Source of the DNA: Chaenocephalus aceratus
Taxonomy: Eukaryota > Chordata > Actinopteri > Perciformes > Channichthyidae
Length of the DNA stretch: 64,000 nt
NCBI GenBank assembly: GCA_023974075.1
Contig: CM043797.1
Location: 30,721,023 to 30,785,022, forward strand
Reading direction: 5' to 3'
The stretch's first letter is position 1, and the number at the start of each line of letters is the position of its first letter. A model generated the notes under the pieces. The model saw only the letters and a program-made list of their open reading frames with translations. It made no database searches and had not been told where the DNA came from. Below are positions 54,501 to 64,000 of the stretch, in pieces. The position numbers were made by a program, and so were the translations under genes.

Positions 54501-57484
54501 CGGTAGACTAGTGCAATTTAACCATACAATCATTACTGCAACATAAACAAAAAAGAATCATGTGTGTGCAAATACTGTCTAAGGGTTCAACTCATAAACT
54601 ACAAACTACATGTTCTTAACAACAAGGTCTTACCTGCTGTGTCAACATCAGTCTTGATTTTGTGGTTATAGACAACCGGCATCAAGGGGTTATCCTTGAT
54701 GAGGTACGGCAGGAGAGCATCAGGGTTTGGGCAGACCTTATAAATCTCTGTCGCCAAACTGAGGAGCAGGTGGTCTTTGGGAGTCTTCACAGGGCAGCTG
54801 TCACACACCTTGGAAGAACAATTATGAATTATCAAAGATGTTTCTGTGACACATCACTGGTTGTTAGCTGTGTAATCTTCTAGTTTAATTGTTTTGTCCA
54901 CAAACCTGAGGCATGCCTGACTTCATCACAATGGCAGTGAGGGAGGACACCACTTGTGTATAGGAGGAGCATTCCTTGGCATCCATGTGCAAGAAGATGG
55001 AGCAGTCTCTGCCCAGCCGTTTGAGGTTTTCCTCCTCATGTTTGCTTAGTTTCTCCCCATGGGCTACATGGCCAGAGAAGCGGTGGAGAAGGTGGCGGAA
55101 GTGGTAGTTGTCTTTGATGAACTGTTTAGGCTCAAGGGCCTTGTGTAAACCTCCTTTGATTGTTCCTCTCAACAGACTCAAGCCCATTGTGTTCAGGATA
55201 TGGTTACCTAAAAAGGCAAAACCTAACTTTATCTACTGTGTTTCATTGTTGAAATTAGTACAGTGGCTTATAGAACATTTACAACTTAAGTTTATGCAGC
55301 TCTGTATGTAAAGCAGTAGCTGGACATCCCATGGTAAATCCTCACTTGTCTATTTCAAGCTTGAATCCTATTGGGCTTTATGAGCCTTCAACTCTGTTCA
55401 GTAGACAATTTTATAAGCATTTTAGAATTATCTATATTATTATTGTATTTATACTTTGAACACATGTTCCCTCATTCTAGTACTCACTACCACGTTAATG
55501 AATGAAAAATGTGTGGGGATTTACCTATTACAGTTTTGAATTGTGATGTATGACTTATTGCCTATACATCCACACCAGCATAAGTATTTAGAAGGTATTA
55601 CCCGAAATATGTTTAATATGCATTATGATGTGTTATGATGCATTTAACTATACATAATTATACAACTTTGGGGGTGCATTGCCATACCTGGGAAATGTGT
55701 TAGTTCGTTTTGCCCAGGGTGTATCTGTGCCCAGTACCAGGCATGTCCACCAATCAGCAGGCCTCCTCCCTCTGCCACAAACTCTTGGATTTCCTTCGCA
55801 TGTTTATCACTGTAGGCTACGCTCACAAAAACACTCAGACCTTCCTTGAACTCTGTCCTCTCACACTTTAACCCTGAATTGCTGAGAATAGCGAGGGCAT
55901 GTTTTGATGCAATACCAACGACCCCCTGCCGACCTTCATCCAGCCAATGAATGGCATTGTTCCAAAACGGAGCCAGTGTCTGTATTGAGACAGTTATCAC
56001 AAGAAAGGAAGCAATTTGTTAATCATAACCAATTCTGATAGCTATAAGTAAATATGTAACAAAATAAATAATACAATTATCTGTCTGAATGAGATCATCA
56101 TTCTTTCAGACGATACATTTCACTACAAGAGCAAAATCTGTACTGAATTTTCACTTTTGAAGGTAGACATTTCTTATTTGAATGTAAACTCTACCTGTCG
56201 TCCCAGAAATCCTTCATGTGAAACCACAATGACTCGTCCCTGCCCATAGTAGGATCCTGCCAGGAACGTCTGTCCATCCTTGGTGGTACCAATAGGAAAG
56301 GCAAGCGAGCCGTGGACCAGAATCTCAGAACTTACTGCTGAACCCTGGAGGTCAAACTCTGAAACCCCCGTGAGTAAAAACTCCAAGTCATCCTCAAAAT
56401 CCTTACCGTTTCTGTTTGTGAAAGAGGACAAGGGAAGCATAGATGCCAACTATTTGGGTCAGTCTATTAATAACCATATAAATCATGTGAAAAGAAAAAA
56501 ATACCACTAAATATGGGTTATGTCGTAAGTTTTCTCTTTTAATTTGGGTTTTGATTATTTGCTGTTTTGTTATGGATATCTAAATGACAGGAAAACCATT
56601 GGTGCATGGCATAATCCTCGGGTCACAAAAATATCCTGACAAACAGCAGCTATGGCATATAATTATTATGATATACATAATATACTTAATGTAATATGGT
56701 ACATAATATATTTGTTACAATAATTTCAACATCAATAATAGCATCATAGACACGTGGGAAAAATATTCCTAATAGAAGGTGTCCCTCTCAAATATTTTTT
56801 AAAAGTGCAATAAAAGAAAAGTAGAGTGTACACTTACACCACAGCCATCCATGACGATGGAACCTGAGGGTAGACAGGTAGATACTCTATCTCACCGCAA
56901 CTCTTAGAGAAGTAGATCCCCGCCACACCAGACACTTTATTTCCCTCAAACTGCAGCAGCGTGTTCTCTTTCGGATGGTTTGCAGCCCAGTGCCACGCCT
57001 GACCGGCTATCAGCACTCCTCCTCCAGCTTTCATGAATGCCACCAGGTTCTTTATGTCAGCACCCATGCTGTAGGCATCTGTCACATAGACACCAAACTC
57101 CCGGCTGTCACCTAAAGAACCAACCATTTTGACCTGGAAACTGGATTTGCTGAGGTTATCAGCGACAGCCTTCACTTTATTGTTGACCCCCACAGTGAGG
57201 TTGTCAGATCCTTCTCCTCTCAGCCAGGTCAGAGCGTTCTCTACCAGAGCAGGAAAAGCGGTCAGATAGCCCTCATGACCGAGGACCACAATCCTCCCAC
57301 TGCCGTACAGAGAGGCTGCCATCAGGGTCTGGCCTTGGCTGTTCATTGCTAAAGGAAAGGAATGGTCTCCAATCAGCAACAAGTCACTGGGAACACAAGG
57401 GCCACGAAGGTCCAGCTCTTTCAAGCCTTTCATCAGGGACAGGTAGGCCCCTTCATTTTGATTTTGGGTGGGCTGGTTGGACAT
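51590..57484 (-). CDS. tcaf: TCAF-like gene, copy 2 (complete, 11 exons, 916 codons)
   Basis: TRPM8 channel-associated factor family protein; mammalian members bind TRPM8 and have about 920 residues. Exons: 57484-56838, 56411-56195, 55979-55688, 55207-54906, 54808-54634, 54388-54297, 53612-53402, 53278-53042, 52839-52616, 52445-52332 and 51829-51590 (stop TGA 51590-51592). All junctions are GT-AG with matching phases and give 916 residues. The N-terminal half holds the repeated GxxLLxAGxAWHWA-type blocks (GGGVLIAGQAWHWA about residue 168; GGGLLIGGHAWYWA in exon 3). The C-terminal M60/enhancin-like domain has HELGH at residues 759-763 (52724-52738) with a following Glu (TEC), so the zinc site looks complete. 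The start ATG gives the same first-exon length (647 nt) as copy 1. It lies head-to-head with PNKP, about 1.6 kb away. Teleosts are reported to lack TRPM8, so the fish role probably differs from the name. Confidence 0.95.
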
Positions 57485-59096
57485 GGCTGGAAGGGTTGAT
57501 GCACTGAGGGTTCACTGAAGAGGGTGGACAGCAGGATAGCAGAAAAAGGTGTACAGTTCCACCTAGATGTTTGTTGTGCCAGTTGGTTTTCCAGCTGGAT
57601 AAGAAAAAACAGAGAGGGAGAGATTCAAACAAGCATGAAGACCGAAAGTTTAGCTGTCATCCACCAAGTGCCAACAAAAAGAGTTTACAAATCTGCATTA
57701 CAACCAAACACTACCTTAAAGCAAAGGTGTTTACATTACCTGTAAGTCCAGTTTTCTTTTGTCTTGTATTAGTAGGCAGTTTTTCAGGCAGGCAATCAAC
57801 CAACAACACTACCTGGCGGAGAGAGGAGTGAAAATAGGTGAGAGTGAGAACAGGATGAACATCGCAGAGGTAATAACAATAGGAGGAGGGCCTTCAGTGA
57901 GCATATCCTAGTGAGAGGCTATTATTGACTCAGGGTTCTCAGTGTGTGAATATGAGGCGTTGGACTGAGATACACCCTGAAATAACCTAACCTAAAAAAC
58001 CTGCTCATCATGTAAGAGCAAGTCAATATGTGTAGATGTTGAGAGGGCAGGACATTGGAGCTTTGCACTCAACCAATAAGCCTATCTTAGTTTCTTGAAG
58101 AAATGTATGATGACCATTGAAGAACATTTTTAATTAAATGATAGTTCAAGTGGAGTGCCAAGATATGTTACGTGTGAACCTTTTGTCAACTTTCTAAACA
58201 TTTTTGCAACATGTAAATTGTGAATTACAATAAATAATATTATGTGAATGTAGCCTACAATACAAGCTGCTTTTCTTTAATAAGCTTTAAGCAGCTCTCT
58301 CATATGCCTCTACAATAGATCAAAAAAAGTGCTCTTCTAAACAAAGGGATTTTCTGCAACCAGACAGCCCACATGCATTACAAAACCTGTCCATCCTGTT
58401 ATGGAAGCTGCTACAAAAAAAATCTAACGATATAATCAGACAGTGACGGGAGAAAATGACAAGCAAAAAGTCAAATGTCGCTTACACCAGTAAATGCATA
58501 GGTGGAACGTTTATCATTTTATCCAATGTGTTCGTTTGACCTAGCTTTCTTCCTTAACTCTTGTCATTGAGTACATACTGTATGTGCGTCAATGTTCTGC
58601 GCAACACACAACCTAAACTCCTTAGATCGCGCAAAAAAGGACATTTAGGTGATGGTGAAATCACAATGTGAAAAAAAGTCTAATTTACCATTCCGTTTTA
58701 TCAATCCCTAACACATTACGTTACATTGTTAGTCCACAGATAACATATAATCCTTGTTTGGGTGTGTATGGAATCCCGGAAAAGTCAAAGTCAAAAGCGG
58801 AACCTTCGAGAGGAGCATGTTTCCGAACGACCGTATTTTTATGATGGTCTGCGTCTACTACACTACAAAACATGCTCCATCCGGTTTGTTTTTCCTTCAC
58901 TCAAACAAGCAACTCAGTAACAAAGACATTGGGGCGAAACTAGTAATGTTACATATTTATTAATATACACAGCCCCCTTGTTGCGATAAGTAAAACTTCT
59001 ATGTTTGATTTATTCATGCAGCGAGCCCTTCAGACATTGCACATTGTGTATTGTTCAGAGTAAAGCGGCAGTGTTACTGTGCAGGTGCCCGCTCGC
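57485..59096. other. Divergent intergenic region between TCAF copy 2 and PNKP
   Basis: About 1.6 kb with no coding features seen. It must hold the promoters of both divergent genes. The part next to PNKP (59040-59200) is richer in CG. No TE was recognised here. Confidence 0.6.
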
Positions 59097-60920
59097 ATGT
59101 CGTGCTTGCTGGTTGGTCCCTCCGGAGCCCGGGTCCCTCTGGAGGACCGACGAGCAGTGATTCTGGGCCGGGGGCCTGACACGGGGGTCACCGACAAGAA
59201 ATGCTCCAGGCACCAAGGTGAGGAAAATGTCAAAGTAAAGGCATTGGTGCTTCCTCTTGTGACAGTACGCGCGGGCAATTTATTGTCAAATTGAGTATTA
59301 AACTGCAGGTCTGCTGCAACTATGATTTCTTAAATCAAATAATGATACTTTAAAATTGCAGTATAACATTTATTCTGAGATTTTAAACTCGTTTTATTCC
59401 ACTATCGGTTTTTAATTTTCAATTTGCATGGCTCTAAAGTGATTTTGAAGTTTTAGGTTTGATTATCGACAGTCAATGTGGTTTTATTAATCCGTTTCAG
59501 AATGACACAAAACCAATGTTATTTTCAATAACTCCTTGCTAAATAGTTCACATCAATTAAACTTATTATTTACTTTAATTTCATTAAAAAAATCATATGA
59601 AAATGCACTTGCATCCAAAAAGGGGTGGTGTGTCCTACTTTTCCTGTGTAGTAATCATAGACTGTGTGTAGTAGGCCTATGTAGTATTACAATTCTGAAT
59701 TTAGACTGACTGGGTCACATAGCATGAAAGTTGTTGAAAAAACCAAGAGTATTCAATAAAAAACAGCATTAAAATATGCATTTAAAACAGAGATAGCACT
59801 ACAATCCAATAAAAGAATATGTGGCTTGTGTGTCGAGTGCAGTATCACACTATTACACAGGACATTGGAAGCTATTATTCAAAAAATCATACTTTTAATA
59901 GAGAAACGTCTGAATTTTCACAACAACACTATTATGAAATAGCACCTAAATAACATGTAAAGAGATGTTACAGACAGTAATATATTTCTTTATGGTTTTT
60001 GAGCCATAAAGTGTTTAATAAAAAACGAACTTATAGTAAAAACCAATAAAACTGGTAGTGTCCTACTCATCCAGTAATTATGTCAGATAAGATACATGTA
60101 TTATAATTTCCCCTAATATGGGCAATTTAGTGCAAAGGTATTGAACATTAGTTGTGTGTCTTTCAAGTGGTAAATTATTGGTGAATTGTAATCTGGAACC
60201 TTGTTTTAAACAACTATTTAAAAAACCTCTTTGCAGTGTTGTTTAATAAATAGTGACTTAAACTACTAAATAATTATCAAGTTATTATAAATTAGTTTAC
60301 TTATGTTTTCAGCTCTAAATTAAAAGCCAAATATGTGTGTGCATGTGTCTGTATGTTTATATGATAATACTAATCCCTTTTTATTTCAGTGAAGGTGGTG
60401 GCTTGCTATGCAGACCAGGATGTGCTTGTTACACAGGTATGAAAACAAACACTTAAGCCCCAGCCACATATCTCAGTTTATAGTTCAGTTAGTCTCCCTG
60501 TGAAGCTCTCCGACTAGAAAAACACCACTGCTCGACACACTAGACAACACTGGCAGGAATTTTGGGCTGACCCAGCATTGTCAAGTATGTACTTCCTGGC
60601 AAGAGTCCCCTGTTGCGCATGTGGGAAACTTGGGCACGAGGTGGAATCACAAATATTAACTAATTATTATATTCATATTCACTACTGTTACCCACAGATA
60701 TTTCCCCTGTTTACTGAGGACAGGCCTTCAGTAAAGTACTAAGGTGCACCAGAGAAAACAAGTGTTGCTATTTAAATGTAAATAAATAAAATAACCCTAG
60801 TAATGTAACCCTTTTCAGTGCCTGCAAGCTATTATAGCGATAACTAGCATAAACAGCTCAAACTCCCCTATGACACATATTTAACATGTTAAACTCAAGT
60901 TGCTTATGATTGACAAAAAA

Positions 60921-60952
<32 letters not shown>

Positions 60953-63900
60953 TAATTATTTGTCACAACAAGCGTCAGCTTCGTAATTTTAACTGAAAAC
61001 CTTATGTCAGCTGACCTCACCGCACGATAACCTCACAGTATCTGTACAAAGACTCCAGTTTAATGTCCATACATTTCTATTTTCTTCCACAGCTGGGTCC
61101 CAATCCCAGTTTCTTGGATGATAAGAAGCTGGGTCGAAGCCAGTCAGGTAAACTCACCCATGGAGGCACCATCTTCCTGGTAGATCAGAAGTACCCGTTT
61201 AAACTGCGCTACTCTGTGAGCCCAAACGGATCAGCCGCCAACGAATCACGAAAAGGACTTAAAGCCACGGATAAGACAAAAGGAGGAAGAAACGGGCAAG
61301 AGAAAGAGGCACAGTCCAGTCCAAATATCCAGCGCAGTATAAAGGATTTCTGTTCTAAATCTCCTACAAAGGTATCCCCTCTGTCACTGTGTTCAAATCG
61401 ATTTAGTGTCTTTTTCACATGTATCATAGTTGCTTATTCCAGCAAAAATAACGTTTACTAAAATAAATGGAAGTCAAGCTGGTGAAAATAAGTGTATTTT
61501 CATTTGTTTTTCTGTTTAGTCGTCTAAAAGAAAGCTGAGTCCAGAGAGGGGCAGCCCTGAAGTTAAACGCCGAAGAAGAGATGAGGAGGCCTCAGAAAAA
61601 CAAGTAAAGGAAGAGGAAGAGGAGGATGATGAGGAGGAGAGAATGGCTGATGAAAAGCTCAAGCAGCTGCAGTCGTGGGCAGAGAAGTCAATAGCAGAGA
61701 GGAGTAATAGCACACAGCCTTCATCATCTTCGAAAGGCTGTCTCAAGAGCAGCTGGCAGCAGATCGGCAATCTGATGCTCTACACTGCTGCTGGTGTCGA
61801 AGGAAGTGACAAGGTGGGACTTCTTGCAATGAGGTTTTTTTTAAATGTAGTATTTTTTTAGTTTCTAAGGTCAGAAAATCAAACAGTGTTGTGGTAAGTA
61901 ACCTGATATTTCAATGTTATCGTTTCATATAACATTTTGGCCCTTTTGATAAAATAGGAAATATTGCAGAAATATTTAAATTAAAAAACTCTTGTCATGT
62001 TAAAAATCAGCCATTGAATAAAAATCACAATTTTAGAAAATGCTAGTTCTGCCACTGTAGATCAATCAACAATAAGTCTGTTAATGTATTAGTTGCACAA
62101 ATAAGCTAAGAAAAAAATATTTATATCATTGTAAATTGAATAACTTATTGGACTATTGGTTGGACAGTACAATTCATATATTTCTTATATATTAAAAATC
62201 CAGAAATATTCCTTATTTTAATCAATCCATCCATCCATCCATCTTCTCCCGCTTATCCGTGGTCGGGTCGCGGGGGTAGCAGTTCCAGCAGAGAGCCCCA
62301 AACTTTCTTTTCTCTGGCCACATCAACCAGCTCTGACTGGGGGATCCCAAGGCGCTCCCAGGCCAGCGAAGAGATATAATCCCTCCACCTGGTCCTAGTG
62401 ACCCCTTGGTCTCTTCCCAGCTGGACGTGCCTGGAACACCTCCCTAGGGAGGCGCCCAGGTGGCATCCTAACTAGGTGCCCGAATCACCTCAACTGGCTC
62501 CTTTCGACGCGAAGGAGGAGCGGCTCAACTCCGAGTCCCTCCCGGATGACCGAACTTCTCACCTTATCCCTAAGGGAGACGCCAGCCACCATGCGAAGAA
62601 AACCCATCTCGGCCGCTTGTATCCGCGATCTCGTTCTTTCGGTCATGACCCATCCTTCATGACCATAGGTGAGGGTAGGAACGAAAATGGCCCGGTAGAC
62701 AGAGAGCTTTGCCTTCTGGCTCAGCTCCCTTTTCGTCACAACGGTGCGGTAACTGCGACTGCAATACCGCTCCCGCTGCTCCGATTCTCCGGCCCATCTC
62801 ACGCTCCATTGTTCCCTCACTCGAGAACAAGACCCAGAGATACTTGAACTCCTTCACTTGGGGTAAGGACTCATTCCCTACTTGGAGTGGACAGTCCATC
62901 GGTTTCCTGCTGAGAACCATGGCCTCAGATTTGGAGGTGCTGATCCTCATCCCAGCCGCTTCACACTCGGTTGTGAACCGATCCAGTGAGTGCTGAAGGT
63001 CGCAGACCGATGAAGCCATTAGAACCACATCATCTGCAAAAAGCAGTGGTGCAATCCTTAGTCCACCGAACTGCAGACCCCCTCCCCCACGACTACGCCA
63101 CGACTACGCCACTACAAACAGGATTGGTGACAAAGCGCAGCCCTGGCTGCCTTGATTATTATTTTAATCAATAATACAAATAATTATTAGCTGTAGTTAC
63201 ATTAATTTTGAGTTTAGTACGGCATCATCTTTAGTCACAGGAAGTGACGTAATAAAACCTTAACAGCTGTTGTTCTTCAAACACAGAAATGTCCACTATA
63301 AAAACATTTGTTCACTTCCTGATTCAAATTGTCAAATTGAATATATATGTTGTGGTCATTTTTTATTGTCGACATATTTTTTCTAGTGTTTTTTTAATTT
63401 CCTTTTCATATTTTAATTGATTATTTTCTGCACTAAAACACCAAGGCCAATTCCTCGTAAGGGAAAACCTACTTGGCAATAAACCAATTTCTGATCTTGA
63501 TAAGGTTTTACTTATAACACCTTACATGATTTCTGGTGCAGCTGAAGTGTAATCGCGGAACATTCCTCTCGTTGTCTTTCTCCAGATTGCTGGGTTTGAC
63601 ATAGATGGTTGCATCATCACTACCAAGTCTGGTAAAGTCTTTCCCACTTCACCAGATGACTGGAGGTATGTCTGCACTCCTTAATATACTATTTGAAATA
63701 GTTACTCATCATATCATGGATTGTCATATTTATTTATGTATTTAATTTACAGGATTTTGTATCCTGAGATTCAGCCCAGGCTGGCCAGCCTGCTTAAGAA
63801 AGGATACAAGGTGAGGAGAGTCAAGACGAAACAGTTGCAATTACAATATAGTGCAGTTTAGAAGATGATAACCTGTGAAATATGCAACAAAACTGTACCT

Positions 63901-64000
63901 AGTCTACCCTGTCTTTGTTTTTATAGGTGGTGTTCTTCACCAACCAGATGGGCATTGCTCGAGGCAAACTGAGACCAGAAGTCTTCAAGTCTAAAGTAGA
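59097..64000 (+). CDS. pnkp: Bifunctional polynucleotide kinase 3'-phosphatase (5' part, seven exons, cut by window edge)
   Basis: DNA end-processing enzyme of single-strand and double-strand break repair. Exons: 59097-59217, 60390-60436, 61093-61371, 61520-61813, 63586-63665, 63753-63810 and 63927->64000, all GT-AG with compatible phases. The N-terminus is an FHA domain ([34 protein letters not shown], then [20 protein letters not shown]) that in mammals binds phosphorylated XRCC1 and XRCC4. A Lys/Glu-rich linker follows ([20 protein letters not shown] and an acidic run in exon 4), longer than in mammals. The HAD phosphatase domain begins at about residue 248 with [20 protein letters not shown] and [20 protein letters not shown]. 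Motif I (DxDGT in mammals) reads DIDGC. The kinase domain lies beyond the edge. Start choice: first ATG in frame with the FHA fold. Confidence 0.97.
60925..60952 (+). repeat. (AG)14 microsatellite in a PNKP intron
   Basis: Fourteen uninterrupted AG units in the intron between exons 2 and 3. Confidence 0.95.
62227..63158 (-). mobile_element. Rex3 retrotransposon copy in PNKP intron 4 (14-bp TSD)
   Basis: It is flanked by TTATTTTAATCAAT at 62213-62226 and 63159-63172. On the minus strand it contains the RT C-terminus ([20 protein letters not shown], 62485-62820; [17 protein letters not shown], 62657-63028) and ends in the same (GATG)n-type tail (CATCCATCCATC on plus at 62227-62241). It is 5'-truncated at 63158 and shorter than the copy at 25754-27839, which is nearly identical over the shared part. 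It sits antisense to PNKP, between exon 4 (61813) and exon 5 (63586). Confidence 0.92.

Noticed and set aside
61516..61770. Minus-strand Ser-rich ORF
   Set aside because: Antisense shadow of PNKP exon 4 (acidic/basic linker).
1..64000. CRISPR arrays, operons, tRNA or rRNA genes, viral genomes
   Set aside because: Not seen; the window is vertebrate and the only tRNA-like piece is the head of a SINE-like repeat.

Overview
The window comes from a ray-finned (teleost) fish chromosome. The evidence is spliced vertebrate genes with GT-AG introns, teleost-type transposable elements (Rex3/RTE, CR1/L2-like LINEs, DIRS1-like, Ty3/gypsy, Tc1, many hAT) and AT-rich introns. Nothing prokaryotic or viral-particle-like is seen. 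Family names come from recognising motifs by eye; no database search was run.

Host genes. Two tandem TCAF-like genes (TRPM8 channel-associated factor family, M60/HExxH metallopeptidase-like C-terminus) lie on the minus strand at <1-6042 and 51590-57484. The second can be followed exon by exon: 11 exons, all phases compatible, 916 codons, with HELGH at 52724-52738. The first runs off the left edge just before that motif. It also lacks the end of exon 2 and all of exon 3, so it is probably broken. Upstream of it, 6924-7210 looks like a relic of a third duplicated segment. PNKP (polynucleotide kinase 3'-phosphatase) starts at 59097 on the plus strand and is cut by the right edge inside the phosphatase domain (7 exons seen). 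The roughly 1.6 kb between TCAF copy 2 and PNKP is a divergent intergenic region.

The 45 kb between the two TCAF genes is a stack of mobile elements. I could close seven hAT-like insertions by perfect 8-bp target-site duplications: 9854-12175, 15482-23650, 19780-21776, 31951-32937, 33762-40778, 41284-48157 and 47170-47979. Several are nested. A Tc1 transposase gene is split by the 15482-23650 element. That element was invaded by a DIRS1-like element (16172-21961), which in turn was hit by the hAT at 19780-21776. The 41284-48157 hAT holds a MITE invaded by a young Ty3/gypsy element (42490-46997, LTRs differing at 3 of 177 positions), plus a mini-hAT with a BED zinc finger. A TA-flanked element with reiterated GGGTAAGTTGA motifs (25057-28076) holds a Rex3 copy.

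Most unusual item. The 7-kb hAT at 33762-40778 carries a 5.7-kb inner unit (34473-40211) bounded by short inverted ends. The inner unit contains a spliced minus-strand gene whose C-terminus resembles the multicopy fish 'SAM domain-containing protein 3-like' family. It has intact splice sites, a duplicated 3' UTR and a poly(A) signal, and no recognisable transposase. A second item is the 5' end of a LINE whose ORF begins with a hydrophobic leader followed by a 2A-like NPGP motif (13253-13279), below degenerate tandem GC-rich promoter-like repeats.
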